NCBI GenBank assembly: GCA_009377605.1
Contig: WHTT01000009.1
Coordinates: 1-64,000, forward strand
Reading direction: 5' to 3'
Length of the DNA stretch: 64,000 nt
DNA from: Luteitalea sp.
Lineage (GTDB): Bacteria; Acidobacteriota; Vicinamibacteria; Vicinamibacterales; Vicinamibacteraceae
Below the pieces are notes generated by a model. It searched no databases. It was not told the origin of the DNA and was given only the letters and a program-made list of their open reading frames with translations. Shown one piece after another: positions 18,620 through 26,242 of this stretch. The translations under genes were made by a program, and so were the position numbers. Each line of letters opens with the position of its first letter. The stretch's first letter is position 1.

Positions 18620-19786
18620 TCACGTGCCGCGCAGGATCGCTCGAAGCCCTCGTGCCAATCTCTCGAGCCCTTCGCCGAGCCGATCGGCTGGAACCGCGCC
18701 ATAGGACAATCGAAGATAGCATCCGTCGGTCAGGCCAAAGGCACTTCCAGGCAGGAGCGCCACACCGTGCTCTCGGATTAGCCGCTCGACGAGCAGCAAT
18801 GGATCTACGGTACCGTGGATTCTGAGCAGGAGGTAGAAGGCTCCACTCACCGGCGGCACCGTGCAGACGTCTTGCATCTCGGCAAAGGCATCGAGCGCGC
18901 GATGCCTGAGATCACCCAGCGCCGCAACACGCGCGTCGCAATAGCTGCGGCCAACCTCCAGGGCCGCACAGGCCGCGCGCTGCGAGATCGACGGCGGGCA
19001 AATCACGTTCGTATCCTGAACCTTCGTCACCGGCGCGTACAGCGCCTCCGGCACGACCATCCAGCCTACCCGCCAGCTCGCAAGCCCATAGGCTTTCGAC
19101 ATCGAGTAAAGGGCAATCGTGTGCGGCTGGCTTGCCGGATCGGCTGCCGGCGAGTAGTGCGCGACGCCGTCGTACGTGAAGTACTCGTACACCTCGTCGT
19201 GGATGTGATAGACGCCAGCGTCACGACAGAGCTGGTTGATGGCGCACAACGTGGCGCGAGGATAGACGGCACCGGTGGGGTTGTTCGGTGAGATGGTGAC
19301 GACGGCTCGCGTTCGCGGTGTCATGGCGGCCCGGATAAGCTCTGGTAGCGGCTGGTAAGCGGCACTGGTCGAAACCGGGACGGTGCGACATCCTGCGATG
19401 GCGATTGCCATGTCGTGGTTGAAGTAGTAGGGGAGAGGCAGGATGATCTCGTCTTCGGGATCGGTGATGGCCAACACGGCAGTCAGGAAGGCCATATTGC
19501 CGCCGGCCGTCACCATGATTGCGCGCCCATCGAGCGGGATGCCGTTTTCTGTCCGCAGCTTGTGCCGAATGACCTCGATGAGGTCCGGCAGTCCTTCGTC
19601 TGGTCCGTAGTGGTGATCGTGGACCGTCTCGCCAAATGCGGCAACCGCGTCGAGCGCCTCTCGGGGGGGCCCGTAGCCCACCACGCCCTGCGCGAGCGAG
19701 ATGGCGCCGGGTGTCGAGCGAACGAGCTCGCCGACGTGGGGAACGACCGGAAGCTGAACGTTGGCAATCCGCTGAGAAGAACGCAT
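18620..19786 (-). CDS. class I/II PLP-dependent aminotransferase
   Basis: A 388-residue fold-type I aminotransferase. Conserved pieces include SLAQGVVGYGPP, the YGPDEGLPDL segment, VTAGGNMAFL, SPNNPTGAVYP, HDEVYEYF and the PLP-lysine motif SMSKAYGLASWRVGW. The C-terminal LRLSYGA supplies the carboxylate-binding arginine. Family members transaminate aspartate, aromatic or related amino acids; the exact substrate is not readable. The start is the ATG at 19784-19786, preceded on its strand by an AT-rich stretch that may hold its -10 element. The upstream gap carries the phrase hairpin at 19824-19920. Confidence 0.88.
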   Translation of the reverse strand: MRSSQRIANVQLPVVPHVGELVRSTPGAISLAQGVVGYGPPREALDAVAAFGETVHDHHYGPDEGLPDLIEVIRHKLRTENGIPLDGRAIMVTAGGNMAFLTAVLAITDPEDEIILPLPYYFNHDMAIAIAGCRTVPVSTSAAYQPLPELIRAAMTPRTRAVVTISPNNPTGAVYPRATLCAINQLCRDAGVYHIHDEVYEYFTYDGVAHYSPAADPASQPHTIALYSMSKAYGLASWRVGWMVVPEALYAPVTKVQDTNVICPPSISQRAACAALEVGRSYCDARVAALGDLRHRALDAFAEMQDVCTVPPVSGAFYLLLRIHGTVDPLLLVERLIREHGVALLPGSAFGLTDGCYLRLSYGAVPADRLGEGLERLARGLRAILRGT

Positions 19787-19823
19787 CAGCCATATATTCT
19801 GTATGACAATGAGACGCGATGAT

Positions 19824-19920
19824 AGGGTGTGACGGGTGACGGGGTGACAAGGTGAGGGGGTGAAACCACCCCACCCACGTTCACCGAGTCACCCGGTCAC
19901 CTGGTCACCGTGTCACCTCG
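19824..19920. repeat. hairpin of 8-bp phrase repeats (GTGANNRG)
   Basis: The left arm reads GTGACGGG, GTGACAAG, GTGAGGGG, GTGA. The right arm reads TCACCGAG, TCACCCGG, TCACCTGG, TCACCGTG, TCACC. The period is 8 and the arms pair imperfectly around a short loop at about 19866-19878. It lies between the divergent aminotransferase and sixA-like genes. Confidence 0.8.
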
Positions 19921-19944
19921 TAGCACCCTTCCCCGGAGCATCGA

Positions 19945-20409
19945 GTGCCGATCATGCGTGTCTTTCTCGTTCATCACGGCGACGCGCTCCCAGCCGATAT
20001 CGAGCCTGCACGACCGCTGTCGCCGCGCGGCCTCGTAGCCGTTCAATCACTTGCTGAAGCCGCTGTGGCCCGCACCGTCAAACCGGTCGAGATCTGGCAC
20101 AGTGGTAAGTTGCGCGCGCGCCAGACCGCCGAGGCCTTTTGGCAGGTATGCAACCCGTTGGCGACGGTCCTGGCCCAGCGGGGCCTTCAACCGGACGACC
20201 CGGCTGGCATCATCGCGGATCAACTCGGCGCGGAAGACCGCGAGACGCTCATCGTCGGCCACATGCCGCATCTTCCGGCACTGCTGCGTTGGCTCGTGGC
20301 TGGGTGGGACGATCCAGCGATCATGTTTCCGCAGCACGGGCTGGTCGCGCTCGAGCGGAGCGCCAACCGCTTGAAGTGGATCGAGCGCTGGAGGCTGGAA
20401 GTGGAGTGA
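19945..20409 (+). CDS. sixA: SixA-like histidine phosphatase
   Basis: A 154-residue histidine-phosphatase-superfamily protein of SixA size. It has the N-terminal VFLVHHGDALP, the KLRARQTAEAF segment and the second active-site HMPHLPALL. In the usual RHG motif the arginine is replaced by histidine (HHG); the catalytic histidine before the glycine is kept. SixA removes phosphate from phosphohistidine proteins, but this substrate is inferred. GGAG at 19935-19938 is well placed for the GTG at 19945; the ATG at 19954 matches where homologues begin and is an alternative. Confidence 0.75.
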   Translation: MPIMRVFLVHHGDALPADIEPARPLSPRGLVAVQSLAEAAVARTVKPVEIWHSGKLRARQTAEAFWQVCNPLATVLAQRGLQPDDPAGIIADQLGAEDRETLIVGHMPHLPALLRWLVAGWDDPAIMFPQHGLVALERSANRLKWIERWRLEVE

Positions 20410-20422
20410 AGGGAAGAGAACG

Positions 20423-20462
20423 AGGTAGCGAGGGGTCTTTAGACCCCTCGCCCACGCTACCT
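20423..20462. terminator. hairpin between convergent genes (repeat-family terminator)
   Basis: GCGAGGGGTCT (20428-20438) pairs perfectly with AGACCCCTCGC (20441-20451), flanked by AGGTAGCG and CGCTACCT. It sits between the stop codons of the sixA-like gene and the beta-barrel gene and could end both transcripts. The 34068-34092 region carries a related GGTCTAAAGA...CCTCGCTACG sequence, so it is also a dispersed repeat. Confidence 0.55.
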
Positions 20463-20471
20463 ACGGAAACA

Positions 20472-21065
20472 CTAGAAGCGGAAGGTCACGCCGACGTCGC
20501 CGCGCCAGAAGTCGAAATCACCCAAGCCGAGGTCCACAGGGAGGGCGCTGCCGGGATCTTCGTCGTTCAGTGACCGGAAGTAGCGAAGGTCACCCCGAAT
20601 ACCGATGTTCGGGCTGAAGAAGATCATCGCGCCTCCGCCGACGTTGATGCCAAAGTCGTTTCGTGTGGTGCCCTCGAAGAAGTCTCCCACATCCGAGACG
20701 TCGAACCGAATCAGACCGATGCCCCCGGTCGCGAACGGTCTGATCTGCGCGCCGCGCCGCGCGCCCACCGGTATGCCGATGAGAACGTTGCCCATCAGGG
20801 TGGTCACGCTGCCATCGGCATCGAAGTCACCGAAGTCCTCCGGGTCGAGCTCGAAGAAGTTCGGCGAGTAGCCGAAGTCGACCTCGAAGCCGATGATCTC
20901 GCTCGCCATGCCTCCGATGTCGATGCCGTAGTGCAGGCGATTCTTCACCCCCTCACCTCGCATATTCCAGCCGAGGAACGGCGTTATCAGACCGTCTGCG
21001 CTGGCGCGCGTCGGAAGCGCCGTCAGGGCCACCACACCTATCATTATCAATATCAGTCGTCGCAT
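20472..21065 (-). CDS. outer-membrane beta-barrel protein (tandem copy 1)
   Basis: A 197-residue exported protein. A signal peptide (about residues 1-23, ending in RASA) is followed by alternating hydrophobic and polar strands with many glycines and a C-terminal phenylalanine (GVTFRF), the usual BamA recognition end. It should form an eight-stranded outer-membrane barrel; ligand and function are unknown. The gene at 21280-21861 has the same layout and ending, so the two are tandem paralogues transcribed in the same direction. GAGGTGAA lies about 7 bases before the ATG. Confidence 0.8.
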   Translation of the reverse strand: MRRLILIMIGVVALTALPTRASADGLITPFLGWNMRGEGVKNRLHYGIDIGGMASEIIGFEVDFGYSPNFFELDPEDFGDFDADGSVTTLMGNVLIGIPVGARRGAQIRPFATGGIGLIRFDVSDVGDFFEGTTRNDFGINVGGGAMIFFSPNIGIRGDLRYFRSLNDEDPGSALPVDLGLGDFDFWRGDVGVTFRF

Positions 21066-21180
21066 TGTCCATTCACCTCATATGAGACCCGACGGTGCCG
21101 TTCACGTCCCTTTGGGAGAAGCGCAGCCGGGCCGGCGCAGGATCGCCGCCGCCGTGGGTTGCAAGGGCCGTGCCTCACGT

Positions 21181-21202
21181 TGAGGGCGGATCTTCGCCCT
21201 CA
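21181..21202. repeat. 8-bp stem palindrome between the two beta-barrel genes
   Basis: TGAGGGCG-GATCTT-CGCCCTCA. The rest of the 214-base gap (21066-21279) is GC-rich with no gene seen. It could be another dispersed repeat or a terminator. Confidence 0.45.
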
Positions 21203-21279
21203 GCCAACGGCGGAGACCTCGACCATTCGCCTTCGCTACACGGCCGCTTGGATCCCGGTGCGAGGCGAATTGGATCCCC

Positions 21280-21861
21280 CTAGAAGCGGAACGTGACGCC
21301 ACCCGTGAGGCGCCAGAAGTCAAAGCCCGGCAGTGGGATATCGTCGATGTCGAAATCTGTGAAGTCCGAGAGATTGAGGGTGGTGTCGAACGCACGAAAG
21401 TAGCGTACGTCGCCACGAATACCCACGCGATCCCCAGCAAAGAACACAGCACCGCCGCCCGCGTTCCACGCGAGCTCGTTACTGTGCACGCTACCGAGCC
21501 CGATGTCTCCAAGGATCGGGACGTCGGCGGAGAGCGAAAGGCGCATGAGACCGATACCTCCCGATCCGTACGGCTGCACGTTCCCGGTTGGCGCACGCAC
21601 GAGCAGGTTGCCCATGATGGTCGTCATGCTGGCATCGATATCCAGGAGGGGAATTCCATCGAGCCCCTGTCCTGGCGTGAACCCGAGATCGAGCTCGCCG
21701 CTGACCACGCCGCCGCCCGCGACACTGACGCCCACCGTGGCTGCCGTGAGATCCCCAGTCGTACCGACGCCGGCAAATGGCGTTAACCAGAGCTGCGCAT
21801 GCGCAGCGGTCGGCACCATGACGAGCGACAACGTGATCATCGTTCCGAGTAGTCGTGACAT
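21280..21861 (-). CDS. outer-membrane beta-barrel protein (tandem copy 2)
   Basis: A 193-residue paralogue of the neighbouring barrel gene. It has a signal peptide ending in AAHAQ, glycine-rich amphipathic strands, the shared IGLMRLS and GIRGDVRYFRAF segments (IGLIRF and GIRGDLRYFRSL in the other copy) and the same FWRxxGGVTFRF-like terminus. It is predicted to insert in the outer membrane; no specific function is evident. A GGATAGGA ribosome-binding-like stretch precedes the ATG. The pair looks like an old gene duplication, since conservation is limited to barrel strands. Confidence 0.8.
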   Translation of the reverse strand: MSRLLGTMITLSLVMVPTAAHAQLWLTPFAGVGTTGDLTAATVGVSVAGGGVVSGELDLGFTPGQGLDGIPLLDIDASMTTIMGNLLVRAPTGNVQPYGSGGIGLMRLSLSADVPILGDIGLGSVHSNELAWNAGGGAVFFAGDRVGIRGDVRYFRAFDTTLNLSDFTDFDIDDIPLPGFDFWRLTGGVTFRF

Positions 21862-21864
21862 GTC

Positions 21865-23388
21865 CTATCCCCGGTGCGTTCGGCGAACGCGCCCTACCTC
21901 CAGCCCTGCACGCAGTAATTCCCAGGCGCGTGAGACGTGTGCTTCGGTCGTCCGCAGATGACCGATGGCGAGGCGCAGAGCAAGACGCCCGCCAATCCGC
22001 GTGTGAGAGAGAAACGCCTCGCCGGAAGCGTTCACCCGGTCCAGTAGCGCCGCGTTGAAGGCGTCCAGCGCCTCGTCGCGGTCCGCTCGAGCGGCTTCCG
22101 CGAGTGTGCGTGGTACGGCGCGGAAGCAGACAACACTCAACGGCACCGGTGCGAGCCGCTCGAAGTCGGGATGGCCATCCACCCACGACGCGAACCGCCG
22201 CGCCAATCGCACGTGCTCGGCCAGCCGCGCGCGAATGCCAGCCGCACCGAAGTAGCGCAGGACGAACCACAGCTTGAGCGCACGGAACCGGCGTCCGAGC
22301 TGGATACCGGTGTCCATCAAGTTGCGCGCCGCGCCGGCTTCGCGCGTCTGCAGGTACTCGGGCGTCAGCGAGAACGCCGTTCGTACCAGATCCATGCGAC
22401 GGCAGTAACAGGCGCTGAGATCGAACGGAGTGAAGAGCCACTTGTGCGGGTTGAGCACGACCGAGTCGGCCCGCTCGACGCCGTCGAAGATCCACGCGCA
22501 GTCCGGCACCATCGCTGCGGGCCCTCCGTACGCGGCGTCGACGTGCAGCCACACGCGCTCGCTCTCGCACACATCCGCAATTGCCGCCACCGGATCGACA
22601 CTCGTCGTCGACGTCGTGCCAACCGTGGCGACGACGGCCATTGGCATCACACCGCGCGCGCGATCGGTGCGAATGACATCGGCAAGGGCGGCGGGACGCA
22701 TGCGAAACGCGGCATCGACCGGAATCTTCCGGAGACCGTCACGTCCAAGTCCCAGGAGCAGCACCGCCTTGTCGATCGAGGAGTGCGCTTCTTCCGAGCA
22801 GTAGACGCGGAGCGACGGTAAGTCGCGCCCAGCCAGCCCACTCACCGTGATCTCGGGAACCGCCGCCTCGCGCGCCGCGGCCAACGCATGAAGGCTGGAG
22901 ACGGACGCGGTGTCGTAGATGACGCCTTCGAACGTCGGTGGCAGCTGCACCAGCGACCGGAGCCACCCGAGAACCACTTCCTCGAGCTCCGTCGCTGACG
23001 GAGAGGTTCGCCAGAGCATGGCCTGCTGGTTGAGGGCTGCAGCCAGTAACTCTGCGAGCACGCCTGGACCGCTTGCCGAGATCGCGAAGTACGCAAAGAA
23101 GCCCGGATGGTTCCAGTGCGTCAGACCGGGCACGATCACTCGCTCGAAGTCCGCGAGGATCTCGTCGATGGACTCACCTTCTTGTGGTGCCTCCTCCGGC
23201 AGCGCCGCCCGGATCTCGCCGGGCCGAACGCGCGGCAGAATCGGGTACCGCTCACTCTCCTCGAGGTATCGGGCCACCCAGTCGACCAGCGCGTGGCCTG
23301 CTCGCCGAAAGCTCTCTGGGTCCATGTCGCCGTGGGGAAGCGCTGGCGATGCGGCCGCGCCGCCTGCGTGGGTGGAGGGCTCGGTCAT
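21865..23388 (-). CDS. PLP-dependent group II amino-acid decarboxylase
   Basis: A 507-residue enzyme of the aromatic-L-amino-acid decarboxylase family. Signatures are LTHWNHPGFFAYF, EEAHSSIDKA, VATVGTTSTTSVDPV, HVDAAYGG and the PLP-lysine motif LNPHKWLFTPFD. It should decarboxylate an aromatic amino acid or glutamate-like substrate; which one is not clear. I start at the ATG 23386-23388; an upstream in-frame start at 23475 would place 29 proline-rich residues of intergenic origin in front. The last codons (GRVRRTHRG) and the stop come from half of a palindromic repeat (21873-21898), so the C-terminus is repeat-derived. Confidence 0.88.
   Translation of the reverse strand: MTEPSTHAGGAAASPALPHGDMDPESFRRAGHALVDWVARYLEESERYPILPRVRPGEIRAALPEEAPQEGESIDEILADFERVIVPGLTHWNHPGFFAYFAISASGPGVLAELLAAALNQQAMLWRTSPSATELEEVVLGWLRSLVQLPPTFEGVIYDTASVSSLHALAAAREAAVPEITVSGLAGRDLPSLRVYCSEEAHSSIDKAVLLLGLGRDGLRKIPVDAAFRMRPAALADVIRTDRARGVMPMAVVATVGTTSTTSVDPVAAIADVCESERVWLHVDAAYGGPAAMVPDCAWIFDGVERADSVVLNPHKWLFTPFDLSACYCRRMDLVRTAFSLTPEYLQTREAGAARNLMDTGIQLGRRFRALKLWFVLRYFGAAGIRARLAEHVRLARRFASWVDGHPDFERLAPVPLSVVCFRAVPRTLAEAARADRDEALDAFNAALLDRVNASGEAFLSHTRIGGRLALRLAIGHLRTTEAHVSRAWELLRAGLEVGRVRRTHRG
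21873..21898. repeat. half copy of the GGTAGGG/CCCTACC element at a gene end
   Basis: GGTGCGTTC-GGC-GAACGCGCC followed by CCCTACC. It closely matches 27816-27841. It encodes the last residues of the decarboxylase on the minus strand. Confidence 0.7.
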
Positions 23389-23460
23389 GGGAGGCGCGTG
23401 AGGGCTCGGGACACCCCGGTAGTATACGGGAGGGGTGAGCGGCAGGCCACGTGGGGCAAG

Positions 23461-23752
23461 GGACCAAGGGGTCAAGGGATCGAGGAATCAAGGAGTCAAG
23501 GGATCAAGGAATCAAGGGATCAAGGGGTCAAGGGGTCAAGGGGTCAAGGGATCAAGGAATCAAGGGATCAAGGAATCAAGGAGTCAAGGGATCAAGGAAT
23601 CAAGGGGTCAAGGGCTGGAGCACACCTCTTACGTCGCTACCCTGCCTTGTCTGTCCCTCGATCCCTCGATCCCTCGATCCCTTGGTCCCTCGATCCCTTG
23701 GTCCCTCGATCCCTTGGTCCCTTGGTCCCTTGGTCCCTTGACCCCTTTCCCT
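23461..23752. repeat. large hairpin of 8-bp phrases (TCAAGGRR / YYCCTTGA)
   Basis: From 23461 to about 23614 the plus strand repeats TCAAGGRR roughly 19 times. After about 45 unrelated bases, 23660-23752 repeats the complement (CCCTCGAT, CCCTTGGT, CCCTTGAC). The arms can pair over nearly 100 bases. It fills the gap between the decarboxylase and glycine-zipper genes. The register is 8 bp and there are no unique spacers, so it is not CRISPR. Confidence 0.9.
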
Positions 23753-24875
23753 AGTATTCGACCTCGATGGTAAACGGTTCGGTCAGCCGTACGGTGACGT
23801 TGGATCCAGCTCGCAAGACCGCTGGCTCCGCCCGCTGGGACATGGCGGCCGCCGTACCGCCCCCGGCGCCCGCTGCCGCACCGATCGCCGCACCCTTGCC
23901 GCCACCGAGAATAGCCCCCAAGATCGCGCCACCGACGGTGGCGCCACCGATCTTTGCCGTGCTCTTGTCCGATGAGGACGTGCCGTCGCGGTAGATCGTC
24001 TCCGTGCGCAGCGGAACCTCGGTGCCATCGTCCAGCACCACCGTGTGGAAGCGTACGCCGAGGCGCGCACCCCCTTTTAGCCGACCGCCGCGATCGACCT
24101 CGACGACCGAGCCGCGGAGCTCGGTTCCTGCCGGAATGGCGACGAGATCACCCACGAGGACGTCGCGCGTAGCACGAGCTTCTACCCGATCTTCGACCTC
24201 TGCGGTGGCGCTCGAGATTGTGTTCTCGATGCGGAGTCCCACAACGGCGTCCGGCTCGACGGTGACGTTCTCTCTCTGGGGCAAGCGTGGACTGATGAGC
24301 CCCTCTGGCTGCTCGAGAACGGCAACAGTCTCGGCGGAAGACGCAACCGGCTCGGCGCTCCGGCTCTCTACTGGTAGCGCTGCCGGGCTCGCGGCGGGCT
24401 CCTCCGAGCTGTCGGGCCGGTCTGGGACGTCATCAATGGGCGCGCTGACGGGGGCCGAGTCACGCTCCGTGGCGCGCGCGGTCTCGCGGCTGGGCTCGGT
24501 GCGAGCGCTTGCCGGCGGAGTCGTCGCCTCCACCTCTGGTTGCCGGCGAGTGGCCCTTTCGCGATCCGAACGGGTGGTCCGGGGCGCTTCTTCAACTGCT
24601 GCCGCGCTCGGTTCCACGCCGCCAGGGTCGGCGGAAGGCGCCGCGGGGTCACTCTCCTCCGCAGACGAGGCATCCTGCTGGAGATCGATCAGCGTGCCGT
24701 CGGTAGCCGCTTCGTCCGAAGCGACGGCGTCTGGCGTCGAAGTCGCAGACGAGGGTCCAGGCGCGGCAGCGACGGGTGCCGACTGCGCCACGTGGCGCGT
24801 GGCCATATAGCTGCCCAGTCCAGCCGCCGTCACGCACCCGACAATGAGACCAGCAATCAGGACGGGTCGAGACAT
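23751..24875 (-). CDS. envelope protein with disordered linker, TrbI/VirB10-like beta domain and glycine zipper
   Basis: A 374-residue protein. An N-terminal membrane anchor (about residues 5-25) is followed by about 160 acidic, Pro/Ala/Ser/Glu-rich, probably disordered residues. A C-terminal beta domain (VRDVLVGDLVAIPAGTEL-like through GARLGVRFHTVVL) resembles the periplasmic VirB10/TrbI fold. Near residues 300-340 a glycine zipper (GGAILGAILGGGKGAAIG) could insert in a membrane. No secretion-system neighbours are present, so a conjugation role is unlikely. The function is unknown and an envelope-spanning role is a guess. GGAGG lies before the ATG, and TATACT 14 bases upstream of the start suggests a short leader. 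Confidence 0.6.
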   Translation of the reverse strand: MSRPVLIAGLIVGCVTAAGLGSYMATRHVAQSAPVAAAPGPSSATSTPDAVASDEAATDGTLIDLQQDASSAEESDPAAPSADPGGVEPSAAAVEEAPRTTRSDRERATRRQPEVEATTPPASARTEPSRETARATERDSAPVSAPIDDVPDRPDSSEEPAASPAALPVESRSAEPVASSAETVAVLEQPEGLISPRLPQRENVTVEPDAVVGLRIENTISSATAEVEDRVEARATRDVLVGDLVAIPAGTELRGSVVEVDRGGRLKGGARLGVRFHTVVLDDGTEVPLRTETIYRDGTSSSDKSTAKIGGATVGGAILGAILGGGKGAAIGAAAGAGGGTAAAMSQRAEPAVLRAGSNVTVRLTEPFTIEVEY

Positions 24876-25279
24876 TGGTCGTCCTCCGAAGTATAGTGAC
24901 GCAAGAGATGTGCCGGTGCTATCCGGGCCAGGTCCTATGGCTGACCTTGAACCCTCGAGAGCTCGGAACTTGATGCATTTAACGCAAGTTTTCGGGGCTC
25001 GAAGATGGTAGGGCGCGTCAGCCTCCCGCGCCGCTACGGCCGCCTCGGCGAGGCGGCCCTACCTAGGACTCTGACCTCCTTGGTCGCCACACTGTGGTTC
25101 AGCTCTTCACCTACCGGGGACACTATGTCCACTCGAAGAAACTCGGGAATCAGGACTCAGGAAACAAGAATCGGGAATCAGGAGAGGCCTGCCCAGCCGA
25201 AGGTCGGAACGGGGCTTGCCTAGCCGTAGCTTGCCGAAGACGAGCGAAGGCTGGTGCGCTGATTGCATCTGGGCCCAAC
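24876..25279. other. intergenic region packed with repeats
   Basis: No gene is seen in these 404 bases. They hold the 57-bp element at 25007-25063, an ATCAGGACTCAGGAA-type phrase at about 25148-25185 that recurs near 41205-41230, and a CCGTAGCTTGCCGAAG...CGAAGGCTGG palindrome at about 25221-25254. Confidence 0.5.
25007..25063 (+). repeat. 57-bp GGTAGGG...CCCTACC element, copy 1
   Basis: The outer ends are GGTAGGG and CCCTACC. An inner palindrome GGCCGCCTC-GGC-GAGGCGGCC lies on the right and GCGCGTCAGCCTCCCGCGC on the left. It is almost identical to the reverse complement of 56866-56922. Confidence 0.85.
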
Positions 25280-26107
25280 ATGATCAGGCTTCAACGCGCT
25301 TCGTGGAGACGCGTGAGCCGAACGCTCGCGTCGGCAGTGGTGACCCTGTTGCTGCTCGCGGCACCAGCGAGTGCGCTGACACTTGCCGAGATCATCGAGC
25401 TCAGCAAGACTGGGGTGAGCGAGGAGGTGCTGGTTGCCCTCATCGAGGTGGATGGCACCGCCTGGGATCTGACACCGCAGCAGGTTGTCGAGCTGACAGA
25501 GGCAGGCGTGAGCGAGCGAGTTCTGCTCGCGATTATCGACTCTGGCCGCGGTCGGCCAGTGCCCATCGCCGAGGAGCCGCTGGCGCCCGAAGAACCAGTC
25601 TACGACGCTCCGCAGGTCACAATCGTTCCCGCAGCTCCCCAGCCGGCGCCCTCGCCAGAAGAGCTCTTCTACGTCGACGCGCCAGGGACCGCCATTGTCG
25701 TCGAGCAGTATGAGACCCTCGTCCCAGTGCCGGTGTTCGTGGACCTGCCCGATCAGCGCCAGAAGCGGCACCCCCATCGAGCTCCGCCCGACTCGAAGGT
25801 GCGTTCCATCGATGAGCGGCCTCGCCATGCACGCGACGACGCATCGCAGCAGCACGGCGACCGCCCAGGGCGGCGTGGTGAGCTACCCAAGGAGCGATGG
25901 GCAAGGGATCTACCACGGCCGGGGATTCCTGCATCCGAGCAGCCTCGTTATCGGGATCACAGCCGAGATCTCGGTGCCCGCGACCTGCGTGCCTTACAGC
26001 GGGCGCATCTCGACAAGAGCTCGAACGATCGTTCCTCATCAGATGCCGCTCGCTCCCGGTCCGATTCTGACTCGGACCGCAAGCCTGGCTCCAGGCGCCC
26101 CCGGTGA
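25280..26107 (+). CDS. secreted hypothetical protein, probably frameshifted
   Basis: From the ATG at 25280 a signal peptide (about residues 15-33, ending PASALT) precedes two copies of a helical motif, LAEIIELSKTGVSEEVLVALI and its VVELTEAGVSERVLLAII repeat, found in small envelope proteins of unknown function. A Pro-rich stretch follows. From about 25820 the third codon positions of this frame lose their G/C bias and the protein becomes Arg-rich, while the +1 frame gains high third-position G/C and continues to a TAG at 26118-26120. A one-base shift near 25810-25830 is therefore likely: a real mutation, a sequencing error or a programmed event. The true product would then end at 26120. Function unknown. 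Confidence 0.55.
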   Translation: MIRLQRASWRRVSRTLASAVVTLLLLAAPASALTLAEIIELSKTGVSEEVLVALIEVDGTAWDLTPQQVVELTEAGVSERVLLAIIDSGRGRPVPIAEEPLAPEEPVYDAPQVTIVPAAPQPAPSPEELFYVDAPGTAIVVEQYETLVPVPVFVDLPDQRQKRHPHRAPPDSKVRSIDERPRHARDDASQQHGDRPGRRGELPKERWARDLPRPGIPASEQPRYRDHSRDLGARDLRALQRAHLDKSSNDRSSSDAARSRSDSDSDRKPGSRRPR

Positions 26108-26115
26108 GCCGATTG

Positions 26116-26176
26116 GGTAGGGCCGCCTCGCCGAGGGGGCCGTTGTTTCGCCGCGGCGTCCTGACGGCGCGTTCGG
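26116..26176 (+). repeat. degenerate copy of the GGTAGGG element
   Basis: GGTAGGGCCGCCTCGCCGAGG at the left end and GGCGCGTTCGGCGCC at the right; the CCCTACC end is missing. Its TAG supplies the stop codon of the alternative frame of the preceding gene. Confidence 0.6.
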
Positions 26177-26227
26177 CGCCACATGAGAGCCAAGCCGCTG
26201 CAGCCCCCGCTTTCCTCCATAGCCGCA

Positions 26228-26233
26228 TAAAAT
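26228..26233 (+). promoter_or_regulatory. -10-like TAAAAT, possible leaderless promoter of thiO
   Basis: TAAAAT ends 9 bases before the ATG at 26243 and no ribosome binding site lies between. The spacing would place transcription start at or next to the ATG. No -35 consensus is seen. Confidence 0.4.
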
Positions 26234-26242
26234 GACTGGTCG

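Noticed and set aside
21491-22570. 359-codon Arg-rich frame overlapping the decarboxylase and beta-barrel genes
   Set aside because: Same strand but another frame, crossing two well-supported genes; no recognisable domain.
23461-23752. CRISPR array
   Set aside because: Repeats are only 8 bp, without unique spacers, and the second half is the inverted complement of the first.
23751-24875. VirB10/TrbI component of a secretion system
   Set aside because: Only the beta domain resembles the family; there are no other conjugation genes and the glycine zipper and long linker differ.
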